DNA of 39,180 nucleotides from Magnetococcales bacterium (GCA_015232245.1 JADGAB010000005.1:1-39180); one strand, 5' to 3'; shown: positions 1 through 10,189, counted from the stretch's first letter. Notes: a model not told the origin generated them from the letters alone. Made by a program: numbers and translations.

Positions 1-2781
1 CTCATCGTCCACCGCTTCTTTGAGCTTGCCCCGGTGCAGCACCAGGGCCTCGTGATATTTTCCCAGCTGCAGGTCGGCGGCCCCGATGGCGTCCACGAAA
101 CCCTTCCTGGCGGCGGCGGTGGGGCCGGAGATGGCGATGGAGAACTGTTTGAAGGTGTCGCTGAGTGTATTCACCTTCCCGGAAGTGGATGCCGCCGCTT
201 CGGTCATGCCACGAAAAAGGGTGAGAACCTGCGCTTTCGTGGCAGAATCGGCGTGGATGCCATCTATGGCCCGGCCCAGATCCTCCACCGACATTCCGGC
301 TTTTTTGGCCTCCGCCATGGTCTTGTTGATGGCGGCAGCCACCTCGTCGTGGGTGCGACGCAATTCGCTGCCCAGCACCTTGTTCTTCTCCAGGGTGCCG
401 TTCAGGCGATCCATCTGCTGCCAGTTCTTCTGGGAGGGGGTCTGCGTTTCACCCGTGGCCCCATAGCGCTTTTTCATGGTTTCCAGATAGGCGTCCAACT
501 CTTTCCTCGTGGCCCGGATCGCCTGGGCCTGCGTCTCCATCTGCGACGCCAGGTCAAAGGCGTCCTTGGCTTTCAGTTGGCTCAAGAATTTGTCCAGCTT
601 TCCGGCGTTGCCTTCGGCAGCATCGCCCACCTTGGCCATGATGCGCCCCTGGGCGTCCAGGGAGAGATTGGCTTCCGGCAGCAGACTTGCCAGTTTCTCT
701 TCCGCCTCGATATGCTCTTTGGTGCCCTCCTTGGTGGAGGCCAGGGTGGTTTTCAACTCCTGCAGGGTCTTGATTTTTTCCGCAGTCGCCTCCCTGGTTT
801 TGTTCATGGCGGACAGGCTCTCCAACAACGGCGGCACGCTGGATGCCGTGGCTCTGGAAAAGGCATAGGCCGCGACACTGGCGGCAGTCAGCACGGCACC
901 TACCGGGGTGAAAACCAACCTGCTGGCCGCCAGCGCGAGCGAACCCAGTTCTACAGTCAAGGCCACCACCCCGGCCCGCATCACGCTCCACGCCAACCGC
1001 AGCGCGGCGAAACCGGCCAGGGCGGTCACGACCGAAACGGCTCCAGCCGACAAAACCGGGAAACGGTCAGCCAGATCAGCGGCCCCGTGCGCCATGGCGG
1101 CAATCCCATGGGAGGCGGCCACGATGGCTGGCAAAAAGATGGTACCCAGGTTCACGCCCGCCTCGGAGAGCGCGTTGTTCGCCAGTTGCATCTGGGCGGC
1201 GGTGGTTTTCACCCGCTCGTTGAACTGGAACTGCATGGTGCCCGCGTAGGTCGTCTCCTTGGAGACCATCTCCAGGATCTCCTTGTACTTGTCCAATCCG
1301 GCCAAGAGAATCGCCAGATCGTCGGCGTATTGCCTGCCAAAAAGGGTCGAGAGGGTCTCGGATTGGGTCTGCTTGTCCAGACTCTTGACCGTTTCCAGAA
1401 AAGTCACCAACGCCTTCTGCGGATTCTTGCCGATGTCGGCGGCCAACTGCTCTGCCGAGAAACCGATCCGCGCCAACGCCTGTTTGAAATCCGCCTCGCG
1501 GGTGGGCGCGGTTTGCAGAATCAGCATCAGGGCGTTGATCGCCGTGGCCGCGATCTCCGGAGGGCGTCCCAAAGAGAGCATCGCCGTGCCCAGGGCGGCG
1601 GTCTGGGTGTTGGCCAGCCCGAACACCTGCGCCATCCCTCCGGTGCGGTTCATCACGTTGAGGATGTCCTTCTCCACCGCGTTGGTGCTTTTGCCCAGGT
1701 AGGAGATGGCATCACCCAGAAGATGGGTCTGGGGCACGGTCAACTTGAAGATGTTCATCATCCGCCCGATGCCTTCTCCGGCCTCGGCGGGCGCGATATT
1801 GAAGGCGGTGGACATTTTGGCCACGACATCCGTGAATCCCTTCATGTCCTGGGCCGCGATGCCCATCTGTCCACCGGCGGTGGCGATGTCAGCCAGGCCC
1901 GTCAGGGAGACCGGGATTTCGCGCGACATGGCCTTGATGTCGTTGGTCATCTCCTTGAAGGCTCCAGGCGTGGGAAACTCCACCACCTTGCGCACGTTGG
2001 ACATGGCGGTTTCAAAGGAGATCGCCTCCCTGGCCGCCAGCCCAATACCCGCCCCCACGATGGCCAGTTGCACCAATTGCTCCCGCACCAGCATCAGGCG
2101 TCCCGCCCAACTGTCGGTGCCGTTGCGCAAGGCGAGGATCCCCTCGGTCATGCGCACATGCGCCCTGGCCAGTTCGACGCCGGTCAGGTTGCCGGTGGCC
2201 CGCAGCCGTTCGTAGGCTGCCTGCAGGCGCAGCACCTCCCGGTCGGTGTTGACGCTGGGGCCAAGGTTGAGGACGTTTCTGGCGTCCTGGGTTCTCTGCA
2301 AGGAGCGGGCTTGGGCCTGATATTTTGCCTCGTTGGCCGCCAGTTCGGCGCGCAGTCTGGCTTGTGTGGCGGCAAGGCCGGTCGTCGATACTCCGACGGC
2401 GGCCATGGAGGTGCGCAGAGCGTTCAAAGCGATGCTCTGCTGGACAAAGGTAGCCTGGGCCTCCGCCGCCGCTTGTTTCGCCCGCTCGAACTCCTGCTTC
2501 AGCCCTTTGACTGGCGGGCCGACGACATTGAACGCGGCACCCAGACGAGTGGCTTCCGCGCTGGTTTTGTTCAACGCATCTCTGGCGTCCGTGACGTTCT
2601 GCTTGAGTTCCCGGAAGGCGGTGATGCTCGCCAGGGCGGACTGGATGCGTTGGCCTTCCTCTTTGGCTGCCTGGGTCATGCCACGCATGCCGTCGGCCAC
2701 GGTTTTCCTGACACTGCCCATGCCACGCCCGATGTCGGCGGTATTCATGAAAAGCGTGAATTCGAGCGAGGCGGTGGGCAT
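1..2781 (-). CDS. Phage tail tape measure protein (partial, runs off left edge)
   Basis: Open minus-strand frame from ATG at 2781 (MPTASLEFTLFMNTADIGRGMGSVRKTV...) to the window edge. It is absent from the ORF track because it has no stop in the window. TP901-type core read by eye (AISFETAMSNVRKVVEFPTPGAFKEMTNDIKAMSREIPVSLTGLADIATAGGQMGIA), with Ala-rich coiled-coil and hydrophobic segments. Confidence 0.88.
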   Translation of the reverse strand, partial: MPTASLEFTLFMNTADIGRGMGSVRKTVADGMRGMTQAAKEEGQRIQSALASITAFRELKQNVTDARDALNKTSAEATRLGAAFNVVGPPVKGLKQEFERAKQAAAEAQATFVQQSIALNALRTSMAAVGVSTTGLAATQARLRAELAANEAKYQAQARSLQRTQDARNVLNLGPSVNTDREVLRLQAAYERLRATGNLTGVELARAHVRMTEGILALRNGTDSWAGRLMLVREQLVQLAIVGAGIGLAAREAISFETAMSNVRKVVEFPTPGAFKEMTNDIKAMSREIPVSLTGLADIATAGGQMGIAAQDMKGFTDVVAKMSTAFNIAPAEAGEGIGRMMNIFKLTVPQTHLLGDAISYLGKSTNAVEKDILNVMNRTGGMAQVFGLANTQTAALGTAMLSLGRPPEIAATAINALMLILQTAPTREADFKQALARIGFSAEQLAADIGKNPQKALVTFLETVKSLDKQTQSETLSTLFGRQYADDLAILLAGLDKYKEILEMVSKETTYAGTMQFQFNERVKTTAAQMQLANNALSEAGVNLGTIFLPAIVAASHGIAAMAHGAADLADRFPVLSAGAVSVVTALAGFAALRLAWSVMRAGVVALTVELGSLALAASRLVFTPVGAVLTAASVAAYAFSRATASSVPPLLESLSAMNKTREATAEKIKTLQELKTTLASTKEGTKEHIEAEEKLASLLPEANLSLDAQGRIMAKVGDAAEGNAGKLDKFLSQLKAKDAFDLASQMETQAQAIRATRKELDAYLETMKKRYGATGETQTPSQKNWQQMDRLNGTLEKNKVLGSELRRTHDEVAAAINKTMAEAKKAGMSVEDLGRAIDGIHADSATKAQVLTLFRGMTEAAASTSGKVNTLSDTFKQFSIAISGPTAAARKGFVDAIGAADLQLGKYHEALVLHRGKLKEAVDDE

Positions 2782-2784
2782 GGT

Positions 2785-3042
2785 TTATTTTCTCTTCAAC
2801 GATGCGGTCAACTCTTCGGTCGCAGCCAAGAAAACGGGCCACGGGTAATCCCACACTTGCGTATGGCCAGCCCGCGCCAGGGTGCAGGCCGACCAGACCA
2901 AATTCTTGATCATGCTTGGGAAATCGTCTCGGCTGGCCCCGGATTGGCCAGCATCCATTGATCGGAGTTGATCAAGGCTGCATACGCTGAATGGGACTCC
3001 ATCTCCCACATCATCATCCTGCGCCTGCGCACGGTAAAAAAA
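2785..3042 (-). CDS. -1 frame extension (gpT-like part of a gpG-T fusion), or a separately initiated small ORF
   Basis: Frame open from the T7 run (plus-strand A7 at 3036-3042) through YRAQAQDDDVGDGVPFSV...MIKNLVWSACTLARAGHTQVWDYPWPVFLAATEELTASLKRK. It ends 4 nt upstream of the tape measure ATG. An internal ATG overlaps the upstream TGA (ATGA). Confidence 0.6.
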   Translation of the reverse strand, partial: FFYRAQAQDDDVGDGVPFSVCSLDQLRSMDAGQSGASRDDFPSMIKNLVWSACTLARAGHTQVWDYPWPVFLAATEELTASLKRK

Positions 3043-3317
3043 TCCGGGTTCAGCTCCTGGCAGGCATCGATCAACTGTCTGATCTCCGAGGGCACCAGCG
3101 CATCCAGGTCTGCCAGCGACAGATTGCTCATCAAGACCAGATCCGTGAGGGAGGCATCGTTGAACAGGCCGTGGGTCACGAAGTCGATGCTTTCTGTCCT
3201 GTTTTTTTCCAACTCAACGAGCCAGTTGCGCATCTCGGCAACCGTCGGCTCCCGGATGGTGATTGTTCTGGACGGCTCGCCCAATGTGATGGTTTTGCTG
3301 CGGCGCGCGTTCATCAC
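2910..3317 (-). CDS. Tail assembly chaperone (lambda gpG-like)
   Basis: 135 aa, located between tail tube and tape measure genes as in lambda-like phages; 'TIREPTVAEMRNWL...LTDLVLMSNLSLADLDALVPSEIRQLI' resembles tail assembly chaperones. Overlaps a second ORF in the -1 frame. Confidence 0.7.
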   Translation of the reverse strand: MMNARRSKTITLGEPSRTITIREPTVAEMRNWLVELEKNRTESIDFVTHGLFNDASLTDLVLMSNLSLADLDALVPSEIRQLIDACQELNPDFFTVRRRRMMMWEMESHSAYAALINSDQWMLANPGPAETISQA

Positions 3318-4219
3318 GCCACCATCTTGATGTTGCAGTAGGCGCTGATATCCTCGCCGGTTTTGGTGTCGTCATTCAGCACGGTGCCGGTCAGCGTCAG
3401 GGTGGCGAAGTCCTCGCCGATGAAGGCCAGATCCTTGGGGGCGGAGAACTTGACCCGGTACATGTCGACGCTCAATGGCTTGCCGTTGCGGGCGAAGTTC
3501 TTGCCCGCGAACACCACCTGGTACTCCTCTCCGGCCTTGACCAACGCCTCGATGTTGGTCCCCTCGGTGGTGGTGTAGGCCACCTCGACGGCAGTACCCG
3601 CTTCGGTGATTTTGCTGGAGGTGTCCGGGATGAAGATGCCCGCGCTGGTGATTTCGTATTCGCTGGCGGCCAATGCCCGCAACCCCTTGTCCGTCCAAAT
3701 GGCGGTGCCGTCGCTGGTGTCGGTGCCATCCGTTTTCCAGGTGGGGGCGGCGGCCCCGGAGGTGCCAGCCGTTTTGCACTCATAATAATGGGTGCCCGCG
3801 ATGGGTTTGACCAACTGCCCGACGACGTAGGCCGTGGATGCCACCCAGGCGTCCAGTGCCAGGGTCAGCGTCACCGCCGTCGGGCCGACGCCTGCAAGCT
3901 GGATCAATCCGCCAGGGTAGGCGGTGCGCGCCTCGCTGGTGAACGTTTGCGACGCCGAGACCGAATCAACCCCGCGCAAGGCCATGGCGAGGTTCTTCAC
4001 GGAGAGGCTCGCGAAGGTGATCGTGGTCTCCACCTTGGAGATGAAACTGACGCTGTCGGCGATCCCGCCGCCGTTCACATAGTCTTTCAACTCCTTGGTT
4101 TCTTCCGTGAAATCCAGTTTGTACTCCTTGCATTGCCCGACAAAGCGCAATTTCCCATCGGTGCGTAGCCCGATGAAGACTCTTCCGGCACCGATGAGAC
4201 TGACATGACTGCTAGCCAT
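3314..4219 (-). CDS. Major tail tube protein with an inserted carbohydrate-binding-like segment
   Basis: 301 aa; N-terminus 'MASSHVSLIGAGRVFIGLRTDGKLRFVGQCKEYKLDFTEETKELKDY' resembles a tail tube. Internal 'WVASTAYVVGQLVKPIAGTHYYECKTAGTSGAAAPTWKTDG' looks like a common phage decoration module. Confidence 0.72.
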   Translation of the reverse strand: MASSHVSLIGAGRVFIGLRTDGKLRFVGQCKEYKLDFTEETKELKDYVNGGGIADSVSFISKVETTITFASLSVKNLAMALRGVDSVSASQTFTSEARTAYPGGLIQLAGVGPTAVTLTLALDAWVASTAYVVGQLVKPIAGTHYYECKTAGTSGAAAPTWKTDGTDTSDGTAIWTDKGLRALAASEYEITSAGIFIPDTSSKITEAGTAVEVAYTTTEGTNIEALVKAGEEYQVVFAGKNFARNGKPLSVDMYRVKFSAPKDLAFIGEDFATLTLTGTVLNDDTKTGEDISAYCNIKMVA

Positions 4220-4240
4220 GGTGTGATCCCCTTGAAAAAG

Positions 4241-4657
4241 TCAGACGTTGAATACAAAACTGGTCGCAAACGCCACCGGGAAGTAATAGATGCCGTTGGG
4301 CGAGGTGTCCGGGATAAAACTGGATTTCACTCGCTTGAACGGAGAGAACATCTCCCCTGCGGGCTGCCAGCCATTCAGTGCCTGGATGACCTGGGCGATC
4401 AACGGCCCAGCCTCATTCTCGGCGTCGGCAACCACCACCAGGCAGAGCCATATTTGCTCCACCTTCTGCGTGGCCCCGTCCTCCAACAGTTGAATTTGGC
4501 CGGGCCGGTCATCTTCCAGCAAGATCATGACTGCCGGGGGGAGGTCGAAGGTCTCCTGGATCTTGGGCATGCCCCAGGTGGATTTTATGGTGACGTCATT
4601 GATCTGGTCGTTGAGTCGGGCCACGATCAGGGGTTCAACCGACAGATAGTCATTCAT
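4241..4657 (-). CDS. Tail terminator / tail completion-like protein
   Basis: MNDYLSVEPLIVARLNDQI...; size and position (between fibre genes and tail tube) fit a minor tail/terminator protein. The ORF track extends to 4720, but MNDYL is the likelier start. Confidence 0.5.
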   Translation of the reverse strand: MNDYLSVEPLIVARLNDQINDVTIKSTWGMPKIQETFDLPPAVMILLEDDRPGQIQLLEDGATQKVEQIWLCLVVVADAENEAGPLIAQVIQALNGWQPAGEMFSPFKRVKSSFIPDTSPNGIYYFPVAFATSFVFNV

Positions 4658-4886
4658 CGTGAACGTCTCCCGTGGATGTCTCCAACCTGTCTGGCATGAC
4701 AGGGCGTACCCACCCATCAACCGCCGAGAGTGTCACGACATCATCCTGCTGGCGTGCGGTGTATTTGCCCAACGCGAACGTATCGAAGAAATCGGCGGGC
4801 AATTCGCCTGCATACTCCAGCCCGTCGAAGAACGCGCCATTGCCTGCCGACAGGATGGCACCAGCGGCATTGAATACAATTTTCAT
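4650..4886 (-). CDS. Small hypothetical phage protein
   Basis: 78 aa ORF (MKIVFNAAGAILSAGNGAFFDG...), compactly packed between neighbours. Confidence 0.55.
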   Translation of the reverse strand: MKIVFNAAGAILSAGNGAFFDGLEYAGELPADFFDTFALGKYTARQQDDVVTLSAVDGWVRPVMPDRLETSTGDVHDE

Positions 4887-4902
4887 TTTTTAAACCCCTT
4901 GT

Positions 4903-7071
4903 TCAAGTTAATACCGATAGCGTATTGGCCCCCTGAATGGCCACATACATCCGATCCGTGGTGGGGCAATACGCCATTCCGGACGGGGCGAACCCGGCAA
5001 TAATCGTGGCAGCCACCGTGTTGGTGGAGGGTACGATCACCGACACCGTGGATGCGCCATTGTTGGCCACATAGATCCGGTCGTTCGTTGGGCAATAGGC
5101 GACTCCGTAAGGAATGCTGCCGACCGTGATGGTGGCCGTGACGACATTGGTCGCAGGAATGATCACCGAAACCGTGCCGGGGGTACTGTTGGTCACGTAG
5201 ATTCGATCATTGCTTGGACAGTACGCGACCGCGTAGGGAGAGGTTCCGACCGTGACTGTGGCCACGACTGCATTGGTCGATGGATTGATCACCGACACCG
5301 AACCGGAACTCCGGTTGGTCACATAGATGCGGTCGTTGCTGGGACAATAGGCGACACCATTCGCGGAGTTGCCGACGGTGATGGTCGAGACGACGGTATT
5401 CGTAGCCGGGTTGATCACCGATATCGAACCAGGCGTCCCAAGGTTTGCCACATACAGCCGGTCGTTGGTGGGACAATAGGCGATGCCGGTTGGCGCATTG
5501 ACCACAGAGATGGTCGTGATGATGGCGTTGCTCGCCGGATTGACGACAGTGACGGTATTGGCACTTGCCGTGACCACATAAATTCTATCGTTGGTGGGGC
5601 AATAGGCGATTCCGGTGGGATTGTTGCTCCCGATAGCGATGGTGTCCGTCACACTGTTGGTCTCCGGACTGACCACAGACACGGTATTTGTATAATTATT
5701 GGATACATACAGGCGATCATTGGTCGGACAGTAGGCAAGCCATAAAGGAGCGGATCCCACACCGACCGAGCCTGTGTTGATCACCACGCCCATCCAATCG
5801 AGCAGACCGAAGTAGCCCTTGATATGCGCCAACGGTGTTCCTGGCAAGACTGGTCCTGGGATGCCCTGAATACCTTGTGGTCCTGTTGGGCCGGTGGCGC
5901 CTGTCAGGCCAATGGGGCCAGTCGCCCCAGTGGCTCCCGTCAGACCAATCGGGCCGGTGGCTCCTGCTGGGCCGGTCAGACCAATCGGCCCTGTTGAGCC
6001 AGCAGGGCCGGTGGCACCCGTGGCTCCCGTCAGACCAATCGGGCCAGTCGTCCCAGTGGTCCCCGTCAGACCAGTCGGTCCAGTTGCACCAGCCGGACCG
6101 GTCAGACCAATCGGCCCTGTTGATCCAGCAGGGCCGGTGGCACCCGTGGCACCCGTGGCACCCGTCAAACCAATCGGTCCAGTTGTACCAGCCGGACCGC
6201 TCAGACCAATGGGGCCGGTGGCACCAACTGCTCCAGTCAGGCCTTGAATGCCCTGGAGACCCTGGGCACCCGTCGGACCGGTGGCTCCCGTGAGACCAAT
6301 GGAGCCAGTCGCACCTGCTGAACCTGTGAGACCAATGGGGCCAGTCGCGCCAACGGCACCAGTCAGACCTTGAATGCCCTGGAGACCCTGGGCACCCGTC
6401 GGACCGGCGGCCCCCGTGAGACCAATGGGGCCAGTGGCACCTGCTGGGCCTGTGAGGCCAATCGGGCCAGTCGCGCCAACTGCACCAGTCAGACCTTGAA
6501 TGCCCTGGAGACCCTGGGTACCCGTCGGACCTGTCGGACCAGTGGCACCCGTGAGGCCAATCGGCCCGGTCGCACCTACTGGACCGGTGAGGCCAATCGG
6601 TCCGGTAGCACCCGCAGGACCAATGTCACCCTGTAGACCCATCGGGCCAACAGGGCCAATAATCCCCTGCAGACCTTGCGGGCCAACGAGGCCAACTTCA
6701 CCCTGGATCCCCTGTGGACCCATCGGGCCAATCGATCCTTCAGGACCAACATGGCCAGCGTCACCCTGTGGACCCATCGGGCCAACGGAGCCAACTTCAC
6801 CTTGAAGACCATGTGGACCCATCGGGCCAGGGTCACCAATCGGTCCAACGAGGCCCACCCCGCGTTTGAGTACGCCAACGACAACCCACGACTCACCACG
6901 GTATTCAGACACCGACCACGTTTCCGAGTGCAAATACAGGTCGCCTTCGCCTGGCATCGGACTGGTTGGTTCCGAAGTGCCAACTGTCAGCGTCGGGATA
7001 TGCTCCCCTGGGATGTCATCCACCAAGACAAATGCGTTTGTGGTTGGATTGAACTCCAAATGCTTCGACAT
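4903..7071 (-). CDS. Collagen-like / seven-repeat beta-propeller tail fibre or receptor-binding protein
   Basis: 722 aa: short N-terminal domain, long Gly-X-Y tract ([31 protein letters not shown]...), then seven AYCPxxDRxYV repeats of about 42 aa. Confidence 0.85.
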   Translation of the reverse strand: MSKHLEFNPTTNAFVLVDDIPGEHIPTLTVGTSEPTSPMPGEGDLYLHSETWSVSEYRGESWVVVGVLKRGVGLVGPIGDPGPMGPHGLQGEVGSVGPMGPQGDAGHVGPEGSIGPMGPQGIQGEVGLVGPQGLQGIIGPVGPMGLQGDIGPAGATGPIGLTGPVGATGPIGLTGATGPTGPTGTQGLQGIQGLTGAVGATGPIGLTGPAGATGPIGLTGAAGPTGAQGLQGIQGLTGAVGATGPIGLTGSAGATGSIGLTGATGPTGAQGLQGIQGLTGAVGATGPIGLSGPAGTTGPIGLTGATGATGATGPAGSTGPIGLTGPAGATGPTGLTGTTGTTGPIGLTGATGATGPAGSTGPIGLTGPAGATGPIGLTGATGATGPIGLTGATGPTGPQGIQGIPGPVLPGTPLAHIKGYFGLLDWMGVVINTGSVGVGSAPLWLAYCPTNDRLYVSNNYTNTVSVVSPETNSVTDTIAIGSNNPTGIAYCPTNDRIYVVTASANTVTVVNPASNAIITTISVVNAPTGIAYCPTNDRLYVANLGTPGSISVINPATNTVVSTITVGNSANGVAYCPSNDRIYVTNRSSGSVSVINPSTNAVVATVTVGTSPYAVAYCPSNDRIYVTNSTPGTVSVIIPATNVVTATITVGSIPYGVAYCPTNDRIYVANNGASTVSVIVPSTNTVAATIIAGFAPSGMAYCPTTDRMYVAIQGANTLSVLT

Positions 7072-7129
7072 GTTTGATTCTCCACTTGGAAAATTGAAAA
7101 GTTGTTTTTCCCATTGCTGCAGGCACGCT

Positions 7130-7468
7130 TCATTCGTTGTCGCAGTGCGTTTCCACGGACATGGTTTGAATCAACCTCAGCACGGACGCCTCTGTGGAGA
7201 TTGCCTGGATGGCCCTGATCACCTGCAACCATGGACAGACTGGCCGTGATGTTCTGTTGGCCGACCGTTGTCCGTCCTTCATCCATGCGGATGCCGCCAA
7301 ACCAATGCGTTTCCATGTCGTACCATCTGTCTGGAAGTACGCCGATCCCACCGGGAAAGAGGAGGTATCGATGATCCGGGGGTCTTCATCCCCGGAAAAA
7401 ACGCCGACGCTGCCATCGAGCGACAAGCTGCTGACGCGAAATGCGGAGTTGAAATCAGGTGTCGCCAT
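7130..7468 (-). CDS. Hypothetical phage protein adjacent to fibre
   Basis: [56 protein letters not shown]..., encoded immediately upstream of the fibre gene. Confidence 0.55.
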   Translation of the reverse strand: MATPDFNSAFRVSSLSLDGSVGVFSGDEDPRIIDTSSFPVGSAYFQTDGTTWKRIGLAASAWMKDGQRSANRTSRPVCPWLQVIRAIQAISTEASVLRLIQTMSVETHCDNE

Positions 7469-7554
7469 CGAAATCCCTTTAAAAAAAGCGGGAGGCTTGT
7501 GAGTGCCTCCCGCTTTGTCAAATGCCACTGGAATGCGCCACCAGGGCGCGAGGA

Positions 7555-9642
7555 CTACGCCACCCGGCGCAGCACCGCGCGGTTCATGGTCACGTCCACA
7601 GGCACGGCGGACGCCATGCGCAACCGCATGGTGCGCACGTTCAACGCCCCGGAGACCTCCACGTCCATGGTGATCTCAAACCCGTTGATCGGTTTGCCCA
7701 ACTCGATGATCGCCGACTCGTTGAAGGTCGCCGCCGTCGCCGCCACGCCGATGGAGGCATTGTGAGCGGCTACGACGCGGGTGACGTAGACATTGCCCGG
7801 ATGTGCCACCTCCCGCGCGTGAATGATCCACTCCGCCGCCAACTCCTGCTCCATGAGGATGGAGTCGGCGGTAACCTGGCTGGTGACGGCGGTGGCGCTG
7901 CTCTCGCGACTGACCAGGCCCAGACGGTCATCCAAAGCGCTGATGGCGGTTTCCAGGCTGGTGCCCTGGCCAACGATCTTGGTGGTCAGATAGGCCGGGG
8001 CCTCGTTCCCCACGCCCTTGCCGATGAAGGAGAGCAGGTAGCCGACCTCCCGGTCCAACTGGCTGATGCCGTCATTGAGGCTCGCACCCTGGGTGACGGC
8101 CACCGGATCGGCATAAAGCGGCATCTCCTCGCCGATGGCTTTGCCCATGAACGCCAGGGCATCCCCGGTCGCCGCGTCCAACTGGCCGATGGCGGTTTCC
8201 AGATTGGCGGCCTGGGTGACCACATCGGTGCTGGAGTAGGTCGGCAACTCCGAGCCATCGCCGGATTTGCCGATGAAGGTCTGGATGAAGCCGGACTCCA
8301 GGGTGCTGGACTGGCCCTGTTTCACCCACACGCCGTCGTCATTGAAGACGTAGACCGAGCCTTTCTCGAAGCCGTCGGCCACATAGACGGTATCGCCCAC
8401 ATGATTCTGCCGGGTCACTCCCTTGACCGTCCGCAGGGCAACCCGCTCGAAGCCCCAGGAGGCCGCGATACCTTGGGTGCCCGTCTCGTTGCACTCTTCC
8501 GTGATCAGAACGTCATCGGCGTCGGATTGGGCAGGATCCGAGTCAAACGCCAGCAAGGGGCCGGAATAGGCCTGGCCGTAGAACGTGCTGAACGTGGGTG
8601 CGCTCACGGCATTGATCACATCACCAACGGTCGCGGTAATGGCGGTGCCGTTGTTGGCCAAGTGGATGGTGAAGGTCTTGGCCACTTCGTCCACGACCAG
8701 GGAGGTGGTGCCCACCCCGTCCATGGCATTCGTGGTGGTCACGATGGAGAAATCATTCCAACGGCCCACGTCCGAGGAAAAGAAGTGCATCAGTCCCTGG
8801 CCCAGCGTACCCAGGGTCCATTCCGTGACGTCCGCAGAGCCGCTGCCATCGGAGCCGCCCGTGAAGGAGATCAACGCCATGGGAGGCATCGGGGTGGTGG
8901 TGTCGATCCCGGAAGAGATCTCCTCGGCGGTGAAATTGGGACAGGTGAAATAGACAATGTTGTTGGTGTCGGTCGCCTCGACGGCCCGGATTACCTCGAT
9001 CATCTTCGCCGTGGAGGCACCGGCGGTGTTTTTCAGATTCACCGCGATGGCGTTGCTGGTGATGGTGCAGGTGGTCTCGGTGGCGTCGGTCGGATTGTTG
9101 GTGGTGGCCACGAAGGTCAGGGCGTTGCCCGCCGTGGTCTCAGCCGTGGTCGGGAGGGACGAGCGCAAGGTATAGACATGACTGCCGGGAGGATTGGCAC
9201 CCTCCGGGTCCATGCGCACACTGGCCTGCGGATAGAAGCCGGTCTCGAAAATGCCCGGAGGAGCGCCGACGGTGTGGGTGTACAAGACCCGCTTCACCGC
9301 GTTGCCGGGCAGTTGCACACCGCCGACAATGCCTTTCTCGTTCATCCAGCTTCGCGCCGCGTTCAGGCTGAGGCTGCGGGTTTCCACGGCATCCACCGGT
9401 TGCAGCCACGTCGGGGCGATCCCGATCAGATCCATGGAGGTGGTCAGCGCGGCCCACTTGTCGGGACCGGCCCCGATGGTGGTCTTGCGATACCACTGGC
9501 CGGAGTCCTGGGCGATGCCCAGAGAACCCACGGACAGACTGTCCGCCATGAAACCGGACGGAGCGGACGGGAACACCTGGAATTGCACCTTGCCATCCAG
9601 ATCCAACCCACCCTTGATGCGAAACGGAGCGACAGTACCCAT
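7555..9642 (-). CDS. Large phage structural (tail/baseplate-type) protein
   Basis: MGTVAPFRIKGGLDLDGKVQFQVFPSAPSGF...; coherent ~695 aa protein in the tail module with internal repeats ('...LETAIGQLDAATGDALAFMGKAIGEEMPLYADPVAVTQGASLNDGISQLDREVGYLLSFIGKGVGNEAP'). Confidence 0.6.
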   Translation of the reverse strand: MGTVAPFRIKGGLDLDGKVQFQVFPSAPSGFMADSLSVGSLGIAQDSGQWYRKTTIGAGPDKWAALTTSMDLIGIAPTWLQPVDAVETRSLSLNAARSWMNEKGIVGGVQLPGNAVKRVLYTHTVGAPPGIFETGFYPQASVRMDPEGANPPGSHVYTLRSSLPTTAETTAGNALTFVATTNNPTDATETTCTITSNAIAVNLKNTAGASTAKMIEVIRAVEATDTNNIVYFTCPNFTAEEISSGIDTTTPMPPMALISFTGGSDGSGSADVTEWTLGTLGQGLMHFFSSDVGRWNDFSIVTTTNAMDGVGTTSLVVDEVAKTFTIHLANNGTAITATVGDVINAVSAPTFSTFYGQAYSGPLLAFDSDPAQSDADDVLITEECNETGTQGIAASWGFERVALRTVKGVTRQNHVGDTVYVADGFEKGSVYVFNDDGVWVKQGQSSTLESGFIQTFIGKSGDGSELPTYSSTDVVTQAANLETAIGQLDAATGDALAFMGKAIGEEMPLYADPVAVTQGASLNDGISQLDREVGYLLSFIGKGVGNEAPAYLTTKIVGQGTSLETAISALDDRLGLVSRESSATAVTSQVTADSILMEQELAAEWIIHAREVAHPGNVYVTRVVAAHNASIGVAATAATFNESAIIELGKPINGFEITMDVEVSGALNVRTMRLRMASAVPVDVTMNRAVLRRVA

Positions 9643-9698
9643 GATTCTTTTCTCCCATATGTTGTTGACTACGATTGGCAAAATGCCGAACTGCGACT

Positions 9699-10184
9699 TC
9701 AAGCAAAAACGCCTACTTGCATGATGATCACGTCCAGCAATCCGTCATAAAACGACGTGAACACCATTTGCACTTCATCACCGGCCACCACGAAATCGAT
9801 CTCGTAGGCGACGATGTCCGCATCCCCGGTGACCGCGTATTCCGTAAACTCGATGATTCCACCTTTCGTGAACGCATTGAGTTCGCTGCTGACACCCAGA
9901 CCGTTGGTGGCGTCTGAGACTGTCAGCAGCCACTTGGCTGCCAGGCACTTCCCCGGCATGGCCAGCCGCGCCACAACCGTCGGGACGCCTTGGGCAATGC
10001 CGTTCACATGCGCAGGCGTCCGGCCATCCGAGAAAACGGCTGGCACCACAAAGGTCATGATTTCGTTTCTGACGACGACATGGACGGGTTGCGCGCCGAC
10101 CGTGACATAAATCCTGTTCTCGTTGATCGTGGCGAGTATCGGTTGTTGACCGACGGTGACGTTGATGCGTTTCTGGTCGGCCAT
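9699..10184 (-). CDS. Hypothetical phage structural protein
   Basis: MADQKRINVTVGQQPILATINENRIYVTVGAQPVHVVV..., in the tail block, coupled to the upstream ORF. Confidence 0.5.
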   Translation of the reverse strand: MADQKRINVTVGQQPILATINENRIYVTVGAQPVHVVVRNEIMTFVVPAVFSDGRTPAHVNGIAQGVPTVVARLAMPGKCLAAKWLLTVSDATNGLGVSSELNAFTKGGIIEFTEYAVTGDADIVAYEIDFVVAGDEVQMVFTSFYDGLLDVIIMQVGVFA

Positions 10185-10189
10185 GACGA

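Noticed and set aside
34-2961. 975-aa plus-strand ORF
   Set aside because: Antisense to the tape measure gene. Composition (HGGHQ-rich, R/G-rich) is typical of a shadow ORF in high-GC DNA, while the minus strand gives a coherent TP901-like protein.
7522-9750. 742-aa plus-strand ORF
   Set aside because: Shadow ORF antisense to a coherent structural gene; H/G/R-rich translation without recognisable motifs.
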